A DNA stretch of 5,985 nucleotides, taken from positions 1 through 5,985 of the forward strand of contig DAOUEU010000072.1 of the NCBI GenBank assembly GCA_034430255.1, in the 5' to 3' direction. The number at the start of each line of letters is the position of its first letter. Positions within the stretch are counted from its first letter, which is position 1. This document shows, piece after piece, positions 1 to 3,769 of the stretch. A program made the translations under genes and the position numbers. The stretch is from DATKYK01 sp034430255. GTDB lineage: Bacteria > Chloroflexota > Dehalococcoidia > E44-bin15. Below the pieces are notes generated by a model, which was given only the letters and a program-made list of their open reading frames with translations, was not told the origin of the DNA and made no database searches.

Positions 1-85
1 ATTCAGTTGCGGTGATAATTGTCGGGCCTGCTAGTTGCTGTAAGTGCTACCATGCCTTGTCAACGATGTTCACTCAGTAACGAAT

Positions 86-114
86 ACTCTAAATAGTTAT
101 ACCGCAGGTGTCAA
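86..114 (-). promoter_or_regulatory. Leftward sigma70-type promoter with its -35 in a hairpin loop
   Basis: On the minus strand TTGACA (114-109) is followed after exactly 17 nt by TAGAGT (91-86), so a transcript would start near 79 and leave the window to the left. The -35 lies in the 7-nt loop of a perfect 7-bp inverted repeat (CCGCAGG 102-108, CCTGCGG 116-122). No gene for it is visible in the window. The candidate hpt promoter has the same TAGAGT -10. The hexamers are seen; activity is inferred. Confidence 0.45.
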
Positions 115-136
115 GCCTGCGGGGTACGAGTTGTGA

Positions 137-292
137 ATGGGAGGTTTTACCGACACCCTTCTGGTTAAAGCAACTTTCGAGGGGCAATTCGAAGTAGCCT
201 GTTATTCCCAGCAGCAGAATGCCGCCACTGGCCTTGGTCGAAGCGCCACTTACATTTTTAAAAAGCTGGACGGAGAAATGTGCACCCCGTAA
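137..292 (+). CDS. Possible 51-aa protein of unknown function
   Basis: I do not recognise this protein. An ATG directly after an in-frame TGA (134-136) opens 51 codons ending in TAA. The composition looks protein-like: alternating hydrophobic and charged segments (TLLVKATFEGQFEVACYSQ, then ATYIFKKLDGEM) suggest short beta strands, with no membrane segment or signal peptide. Against it, only a poor GAG lies near the ribosome-binding position, no + strand promoter is apparent, and a leftward promoter lies just upstream. The in-frame sequence before the TGA is also open back to 41, so this could be the remnant of a longer, broken gene. The opposite strand carries an overlapping 83-codon frame (89-340) with no ribosome-binding site and low-complexity composition, which I take to be its shadow. 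Confidence 0.3.
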   Translation: MGGFTDTLLVKATFEGQFEVACYSQQQNAATGLGRSATYIFKKLDGEMCTP

Positions 293-378
293 GAGCGATA
301 GGGGTAATACTTCCACGTAAAAACAGGGTAAGCGGCTCATGAAGTTGTAATAGATTACTCAAGTTCGAGAGTGGGCTA

Positions 379-407
379 TTGACAAATGGTTTTTCCTGTG
401 GTATTAT
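379..407 (+). promoter_or_regulatory. Strong extended -10 promoter of the small RNA candidate
   Basis: TTGACA (379-384), a 17-nt spacer and TATTAT (402-407), with TG at 399-400 one base before the -10, make a near-consensus extended -10 sigma70 promoter. Predicted start is about 413-415, which coincides with the 5' edge of the long helix described next. An interrupted palindrome, GTAAT-AG-ATTAC (347-358), lies just upstream and could be an operator. No coding start with a ribosome-binding site follows, so the product is probably RNA. Confidence 0.75.
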
Positions 408-412
408 AAGAA

Positions 413-520
413 ATGCCCTGAGTAATCAGGCCAAAAGAAGGGGGACCTCCCGGGCACATGGAAGTGTGTCGAAGAAGGAGAGGAACCCGGGAGGGCAAGG
501 TTACTCGGGGCATTTTCTAT
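413..520 (+). ncRNA. Candidate stand-alone structured small RNA, about 105 nt, unknown family
   Basis: The stretch from the predicted start to a U-rich run is almost wholly accounted for by pairing. P1 joins 412-425 to 501-514 (14 pairs, one G-U) and closes the molecule almost bluntly, followed by TTTTCTATTT, as in an intrinsic terminator. P2 joins 446-454 (CCTCCCGGG) to 486-494 (9 pairs). P3 stacks directly on P2: 455-459 with 464-468, capped by a GGAA tetraloop. Single-stranded parts are purine-rich: 426-445 (includes AAAAGAAGGGGGA) and 469-485 (includes AAGGAGAGG, resembling a Shine-Dalgarno). It ends over the stop codon of the convergent hpt gene, so the two could interfere. SRP RNA was considered because of the GGAA loop, but the conserved helix 8 residues are missing. 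6S RNA is longer. I know of no matching family. Confidence 0.55.
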
Positions 521-1998
521 TTATCGCCGCTATGTGAGCCACCAGTCTGGTCTCCATCACCGCTTGTCGTGGGCTGAATAGGGGTAAGCGTCCCAATAAA
601 GGGCAGATTCCTGAATTCCCCGTTGTAATCTAATCCATACCCCACGACGAACTCATCAGGTACCTCAAAGCCCACATACTTTATGGGAACATCCACCAAT
701 CGGCGCACCCTCTTGTCTAAAAGGGTGCACACTTCAAGGCTGGCTGGTTTGTGCATGGCGAGTTGGTTTAGCACAAAGTTCAACGTCATACCCGTGTCCA
801 CGATATCCTCTACCATTATAACGTCGACACCGGCTATACCTTTATCCACGCCACTAATGATTCGCACGTTCTCCGTCTGTGAGTCACCGTAGTAGGAAAT
901 GGCTATAAAGTCCACGCTTACCGGCAGGGATATGCTGCGCATCAGGTCTGACATGAAACAAACCACGCCTTTGAGGATGCCTACCAGTAGAGGACTCCTT
1001 CCAGCGTAGTCGCGAGATATCGCCTTTCCCAATTGACGCACCCTGCTATGTATTTGACTTGCACTCAGTAATACCTTTTCCACATCTACCTCGGCCCGTC
1101 CCAGGGGCCCATATCCGTACTTGGCAAGCAGGTGGTGATAATCCCTCTTGTTGAGGAGTTTGATATTGACCTCGGGGTAGAGCTCCTTCATAAGACGCAT
1201 CTTGCGCTTCTTTTCCCTGAGTAAATCCTGTTTCATAGTAGTGAGCTCTATATAAAGGTCCAGCTCAGGCAGGTAAAAATCCGGGGTGAACATCTCCTCC
1301 ACCCTGTCATTATTCCACCCGAGGGGGAATGAGCGGGGCTCGTACATCCACTCAATCTTATAGAAGTCAAGGAGCCTGGCAAACTCCTCCTCAGAGGGAT
1401 GGAAGAAGGAGACCGGTCGGATTAAATCCTGAGGCATTCTCGGCGGGCCAGTTTGTGATGGCAGCGCGTCGCTCGATGTTACGGGAAGACCTGCAGTTAG
1501 CTGGCGGAGCTGGGCATTTTCTACCGCGGTAGCAGCGAGACCGGCCACTGCAGTCAAGAACTTAATATCGTCATCGGAGAAATGGCGTTGCTCGTGAGTA
1601 TAGACCCTCAGCGCGCCTATGACATTTTCACCTTGCTTGAGCGGTACACTGATCACGGACGCGAACCTCTGGCGCTGGGCCATTTCCCTGTATTGGATGC
1701 GGCTGTCAGTAGCAGCATCCAGCACGGTTACCACATTACCCTTAAGGGTATCGCTCAGGCTTTTATCCGCATCGAGGAATCCTTTGCGTAGATACCAATC
1801 GCTTAGACCATATGAGACGGCATGTAGCAGGCTGCGTCTTTGGGCATCGAAGAGGAGCACCGAGCAGCCTGCGGCTTTCATTGCTGAGGCAGTCTTCCTG
1901 GCGATAGTGGCTAGATTATCCCTTAACGTATCTCTGGATACGGGTTCGGCAGCAAGTTGCTGGAGCACTTTATAGTAAGCAGTTGTATGCTGTTCCAT
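517..1998 (-). CDS. hpt: GAF / PD-(D/E)XK-like / hypoxanthine phosphoribosyltransferase fusion protein
   Basis: 493 aa. The C-terminal domain (about 305-472) is a complete HPRT that makes IMP or GMP from hypoxanthine or guanine and PRPP in cytosolic purine salvage. Seen: VGILKG (339-344), the catalytic-loop Ser-Tyr (ISYYGD, 367-372), the PRPP loop VIMVEDIVDTGMTL (393-406, acidic pair E397 D398), LLDKRVRR (426-433) and the purine-binding FEVPDEFVVGYG segment. A typical HPRT is about 180 aa, so some 300 residues are extra. Residues about 21-163 form a GAF domain (SVLLFD, ISVPLK, IGALRVY, FLTAVAGLAATAVENA). Residues about 198-296 resemble a PD-(D/E)XK nuclease fold (FTPDFYLPELDLYIELT), but the usual ExK is ELT, so cleavage is doubtful. 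The last 20 residues are Gly/Ser/Asp-rich and probably disordered. The ATG at 1998 is chosen because GAGGG lies 8 nt upstream. HPRT function is secure; allosteric control by GAF is inference. Confidence 0.93.
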   Translation of the reverse strand: MEQHTTAYYKVLQQLAAEPVSRDTLRDNLATIARKTASAMKAAGCSVLLFDAQRRSLLHAVSYGLSDWYLRKGFLDADKSLSDTLKGNVVTVLDAATDSRIQYREMAQRQRFASVISVPLKQGENVIGALRVYTHEQRHFSDDDIKFLTAVAGLAATAVENAQLRQLTAGLPVTSSDALPSQTGPPRMPQDLIRPVSFFHPSEEEFARLLDFYKIEWMYEPRSFPLGWNNDRVEEMFTPDFYLPELDLYIELTTMKQDLLREKKRKMRLMKELYPEVNIKLLNKRDYHHLLAKYGYGPLGRAEVDVEKVLLSASQIHSRVRQLGKAISRDYAGRSPLLVGILKGVVCFMSDLMRSISLPVSVDFIAISYYGDSQTENVRIISGVDKGIAGVDVIMVEDIVDTGMTLNFVLNQLAMHKPASLEVCTLLDKRVRRLVDVPIKYVGFEVPDEFVVGYGLDYNGEFRNLPFIGTLTPIQPTTSGDGDQTGGSHSGDK

Positions 1999-2006
1999 GG
2001 TGCTTG

Positions 2007-2024
2007 CCCTCGCTAAAAAGAGGG
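2007..2024 (-). promoter_or_regulatory. Hairpin covering the hpt ribosome-binding site
   Basis: The hpt ribosome-binding site GAGGG (2011-2007 on the minus strand) can pair with CCCTC just upstream in the mRNA (2024-2020), separated by an 8-nt loop containing TTTTT. The 5-bp stem would hide the site when folded. It is short and may be coincidental, but it suggests translational modulation. Confidence 0.3.
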
Positions 2025-2049
2025 GGTGACGCTAATTTAGTCCGGCATT

Positions 2050-2079
2050 ACTCTAAGCCGTCCACGCTCAGGCTGTCAA
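2050..2079 (-). promoter_or_regulatory. Candidate hpt promoter
   Basis: TTGACA (2079-2074) and TAGAGT (2055-2050) are 18 nt apart on the minus strand, giving a start near 2043 and a leader of about 45 nt before the hpt ATG. The -35 is perfect and the -10 matches 4 of 6. A short inverted repeat (GTTAA 2089-2093, TTAAC 2107-2111) lies just upstream and might be an operator. Confidence 0.45.
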
Positions 2080-2460
2080 GTCCAGGTAGTTAAGCCGAAA
2101 AGCCTGTTAACATTTCACTCTACAATTAATGGGGTATGCGTTAGCAATAACTTGGGGGAGAAGACGGTAGTGGTATGCTATAGATAATGCGCTTCATGAA
2201 GTAGTAAAACGGCTCTTCATGCCGTGCTTCTCAGGAGCGCGAGGAGCAACTTAGCGGGGATTTTCGGTGGAGACATCGTAAATGAAAATGGGGCAGTTAT
2301 CAGTTATTGACCACGATTACCAATAATAAGCATATATAGAGTGCTTTGGTTTGCACAGTCGCCTATTAGTGATGTAACCGATACGGTAGGCGCTCAGCTA
2401 CGGCGGCAGCTTTTTTATAACTGTTTCCCCCTTTTATATTGACAAGGTCACAATTCAGCC
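2080..2460. other. Gene-free region with several hairpins
   Basis: I see no supportable gene in these 380 bases. What can be seen: a perfect palindrome CTTCATGAAG (2192-2201); two abutting hairpins, ACGGC/GCCGT (2209-2213 with 2221-2225) and GCTTCTC/GAGGAGC (2226-2232 with 2241-2247, one G-U); and a nested structure at 2360-2392, where CGCCT/AGGCG encloses ACCG-ATA-CGGT. A T6 run follows at 2411-2416, 19 nt past that structure, too far for a convincing terminator. A 14-codon frame at 2282 (MKMGQLSVIDHDYQ, then two stops) has GGTGGAG 9 nt upstream but nothing else in its favour. Confidence 0.4.
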
Positions 2461-2467
2461 ATCTTCT

Positions 2468-2504
2468 AAAAAAGGCGGAGGACACTTTTTAAAGTGCCCT
2501 CCGC
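2468..2504 (-). terminator. Strong intrinsic terminator of the minus-strand small transcript
   Basis: GCGGAGG (2475-2481) pairs with CCTCCGC (2498-2504), and CACTTT (2483-2488) with AAAGTG (2491-2496). Only one A/C mismatch interrupts a 14-step stem with a 2-nt centre. On the minus strand the hairpin is followed after one C by six T (2473-2468). The + strand side has no T run, so the direction is clear. It closes the unit that starts at the promoter 2753-2781. Confidence 0.85.
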
Positions 2505-2655
2505 AAATAACCTTCTATTCAATTTTAATTTTTTTTGCTCGACTCAACTCACTCGCGATGTTTTCCACCGCACGAGGCCTCTATTTTTAAACCTATATGG
2601 CCTTCAATTCAACGAGTTGTTTTCGAGCCTCTTCTGCCCCGCCACCGGCAGGGCG

Positions 2656-2700
2656 TCACTTGTCCACCTGCCAGACTCCGTATACTTTGTGAAGCTTCAT
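2656..2700 (-). CDS. 14-aa small ORF, possibly extending through UGA to 34 sense codons
   Basis: ATG at 2700 is preceded at 6 nt by GGAGG (2711-2707, within GGGAGGTG), one of the better ribosome-binding sites in the window. It encodes MKLHKVYGVWQVDK and stops at TGA (2658-2656). The same frame then continues for 20 codons to TAG (2595-2593) with a protein-like, helix-prone segment (AEEARKQLVELKAI). An 8-bp stem with a GGU triloop begins one base after the UGA. Options are a true short peptide or leader, a decayed gene with a nonsense mutation, or UGA recoding. Other genes here use TGA as stop and TGG for Trp, so a changed code is unlikely. A selenocysteine reading would need a longer UGA-to-loop distance than the 9 nt seen, compared with known bacterial SECIS elements. 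Confidence 0.35.
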   Translation of the reverse strand: MKLHKVYGVWQVDK

Positions 2701-2752
2701 GAAACACCTCCCGAGGCAAAACTCAGCGTGGTATCCGTAAGCCTCTTAAAAT

Positions 2753-2781
2753 ATTAGACCACATTTAGTCTCATTTGTCAA
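2753..2781 (-). promoter_or_regulatory. Strong promoter of the minus-strand small transcript
   Basis: Minus-strand TTGACA (2781-2776), a 17-nt spacer ending TGTGG, and TCTAAT (2758-2753) form an extended -10 sigma70-type promoter. The start would be near 2746. Upstream, a perfect interrupted palindrome TGATA-C-TATCA (2811-2821) could bind a regulator. Confidence 0.7.
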
Positions 2782-2880
2782 TAACCGCTTCGCTTGCCCA
2801 CCTAAATTAGTGATACTATCATTTGCTCATTAAGCTGTCATAGTAAAAGGCTTTAACTGCTTAACGATGACTAAATGAGA
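2769..2880. repeat. Inverted repeat pair around the small-transcript promoter
   Basis: TCTCATTTGTCA (2769-2780) and TGACTAAATGAGA (2868-2880) are inverted copies differing by one inserted base, with 87 bp between them. The left arm contains most of the -35 of the minus-strand promoter. Inside is a second inverted pair, TTAAGC (2830-2835) and GCTTAA (2859-2864). This may be regulatory DNA or the trace of a small mobile element. No transposase is present. Confidence 0.3.
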
Positions 2881-2883
2881 CGT

Positions 2884-2915
2884 GGGGATTGACATGCTAC
2901 GCTCGCAATGACGGG
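2884..2915. repeat. Possible dispersed-repeat copy ending CGCAATGACGGG
   Basis: The segment begins GGGGATTGACATG and ends CGCTCGCAATGACGGG. Its ends ATTG and CAAT are complementary. From memory, degenerate elements with a GCTCGCAATGAC core recur in intergenic regions of several bacterial groups. Only one copy is visible here, so repeat status cannot be shown from this window. Confidence 0.3.
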
Positions 2916-2997
2916 CAGCAGCGTATGGTGCTTCGTGATAGAGAGGTTATTTTTACCTTATGTTAAGAAAAAGTCGCCCTTCTCTGTAAGGCAGAAC

Positions 2998-3026
2998 TTG
3001 TTTCGGAATCTCAATATTAATACAAT
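2998..3026 (+). promoter_or_regulatory. Weak candidate promoter before the structured region
   Basis: TTGTTT (2998-3003), 17 nt, TACAAT (3021-3026). The -10 matches 5 of 6 and is identical to that before the thioesterase; the -35 matches only TTG. A start near 3033 would place the hairpin at 3034-3054 at the very 5' end of the RNA. Confidence 0.3.
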
Positions 3027-3032
3027 GACCCA

Positions 3033-3180
3033 ATCTGCCGGGGCCGTTGGCAGAGACCTCATAGTACATTACCAGGGTCCCGATTTAGGCCGAAGCATCG
3101 TCCGACCTGTAGGCCTCGTGGGACTCCCCTTTGTAGCTCATGCCTGTTGGAACCTGAGGTGTGGCACCTGTTTCTTCTCT
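3033..3180 (+). ncRNA. Possible structured RNA or long leader upstream of the thioesterase
   Basis: Three structures lie in a row. TCTGCC (3034-3039) pairs with GGCAGA (3049-3054). A nested helix joins GGGTCCC (3075-3081) to GGGACTC (3120-3126) and encloses AGGCC (3087-3091) with GGCCT (3112-3116). AGGTG-TGG-CACCT (3157-3169) is followed by pyrimidine-rich GTTTCTTCTCTTCC. Reading frames across the region exist on both strands (for example 2908-3201 on +) but lack ribosome-binding sites and recognisable sequence. I match it to no known riboswitch. Chance pairing is possible. Confidence 0.25.
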
Positions 3181-3207
3181 TCCACTTGTCCCCCTGTTTG
3201 ATTAGTG

Positions 3208-3230
3208 GCAAAGCAAATAGCTGGCTTTGC
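3208..3230. promoter_or_regulatory. Inverted repeat abutting the thioesterase promoter
   Basis: GCAAAGC (3208-3214) and GCTTTGC (3224-3230) are perfect 7-bp arms 9 nt apart, ending 3 bp before the -35. The position fits an operator for a dimeric activator or repressor. There is no T run, so it is not a terminator. Confidence 0.35.
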
Positions 3231-3233
3231 TGG

Positions 3234-3262
3234 TTGCACTGGCGTTTCTTTATTGCTACAAT
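3234..3262 (+). promoter_or_regulatory. Promoter of the thioesterase-aroF unit
   Basis: TTGCAC (3234-3239), a 17-nt spacer, and TACAAT (3257-3262) preceded by TGC give an extended -10 promoter with a weak -35. The predicted start near 3269 leaves a leader of about 48 nt before the thioesterase ATG. Confidence 0.5.
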
Positions 3263-3316
3263 CTTGCTCGGTGGCGGTAAGACGAGTCGTAACTAAAGTT
3301 GAGAGGAGCAAGCGGG

Positions 3317-3721
3317 ATGATTGATATTGAGGAGATGCGTCAGCGGTTTGATAACTCGCCCTGCGCGGTTCATCTTGGCATGAGCCTGGAGGAGCTGTCA
3401 TCGGGATATGCCAGGGTGAAGCTCGAGCTAAAAAGGGAGTTTCTGAACTGGGATAATATGATTCACGGTGGCGTTATCGCCACCTTACTTGACCAGGCTT
3501 TTGGTTGCGCATGCAATACTCTGGAGAATATACACGTTGCTGTCCAGATGAACATCCATTTCCTTGCCGCAGCGCCGGTTGGGGAGACCATCTATGCTGA
3601 GTCCAGGGTTTTGCATGCAGGAAAGAGAGTGGGGGCATCGGAGATGACGGTCTTCGATTCCAGGGGGAAGACAATCGCCCGGGCCACGGGAACCACTGTC
3701 TCTATGGGACCGCGAAGCTGA
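3317..3721 (+). CDS. PaaI-type hotdog-fold acyl-CoA thioesterase
   Basis: 134 aa, normal length for a single hotdog domain of the PaaI/YdiI group, cytosolic enzymes that hydrolyse acyl- or aryl-CoA thioesters. Seen: the central motif N47-x-x-H50-G-G followed by TLLDQAFG, with D59 at the catalytic acid position known from PaaI; the central strand VQMNIHFLAAAPVGE (76-90), a family hallmark; and the terminal strand GKTIARATGT (117-126). No signal peptide or membrane segment. ATG 3317 is preferred over an in-frame TTG at 3299 because AGGAG (3304-3308) lies 8 nt before it. It is first in a probable two-gene unit with aroF, 48 nt apart. The substrate cannot be read from the sequence; the neighbour hints at aromatic metabolism, but this is only inference. 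Confidence 0.9.
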   Translation: MIDIEEMRQRFDNSPCAVHLGMSLEELSSGYARVKLELKREFLNWDNMIHGGVIATLLDQAFGCACNTLENIHVAVQMNIHFLAAAPVGETIYAESRVLHAGKRVGASEMTVFDSRGKTIARATGTTVSMGPRS

Positions 3722-3769
3722 CCGTGGCATTACGGTTGTTCATGGAGAATACTAGAGGGGTGAGAAGAG

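Larger units (their letters stand above)
2468..2747 (-). ncRNA. Short self-contained transcript, structured RNA or small-peptide mRNA
   Basis: A strong promoter (2781-2753) and a strong terminator (2504-2468) define a minus-strand unit of about 280 nt. Near its 5' end are a good ribosome-binding site and a 14-codon frame (2700-2656). An 8-bp hairpin follows immediately (2654-2636). Further on, 4- and 5-bp helices with a 2-nt bulge and a GAAAA loop lie at about 2574-2550, then an A/T-rich stretch and the terminator. The long region after the short frame suggests that the RNA itself, or a dual-function RNA, may be the product. It is not tmRNA (no tRNA-like end) or RNase P RNA (no conserved core). 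The family is unknown. Confidence 0.45.

Noticed and set aside
89..340. 83-codon frame on the minus strand
   Set aside because: No ribosome-binding site before its ATG and no recognisable sequence; it is antisense to the more protein-like frame at 137-292.
455..468. GGAA-capped hairpin suggesting SRP (4.5S) RNA
   Set aside because: The conserved helix 8 flanks (AGG before and GGAAGCAGCC-like sequence after the tetraloop) are missing; after the loop comes GTGTGTCGAAG instead.
458..577. 39-codon Arg-rich frame on + starting inside the small RNA candidate
   Set aside because: No ribosome-binding site, composition forced by purine-rich RNA sequence, and it runs into hpt antisense.
2282..2329. 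14-codon frame MKMGQLSVIDHDYQ with a fair ribosome-binding site
   Set aside because: No promoter or terminator accompanies it; listed only as a remark in the gene-free region.
2337..2416. tRNA-like GCCGCCGTAGCTGAG segment (minus strand) and T6 run
   Set aside because: No T arm (GGTTCGANTCC) or cloverleaf can be drawn, and the T6 run lies 19 nt beyond the nearest stem.
2439..2444. TTGACA as a + strand promoter
   Set aside because: No acceptable -10 at 16-18 nt; the sequence downstream is the minus-strand terminator.
2494..2757. 87-codon + strand frame
   Set aside because: It starts inside the terminator hairpin and is antisense to the well-marked minus-strand transcript, with no ribosome-binding site.
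2908..3201. 97-codon + strand frame with a Cys-rich end
   Set aside because: No ribosome-binding site at its ATG or at the internal ATG 3025; it spans a repeat-like segment and paired structures, so the open frame is probably chance.
3138..3401. 87-codon minus-strand frame overlapping the thioesterase start
   Set aside because: It is antisense to the thioesterase promoter and first codons and has low-complexity composition with no family resemblance.
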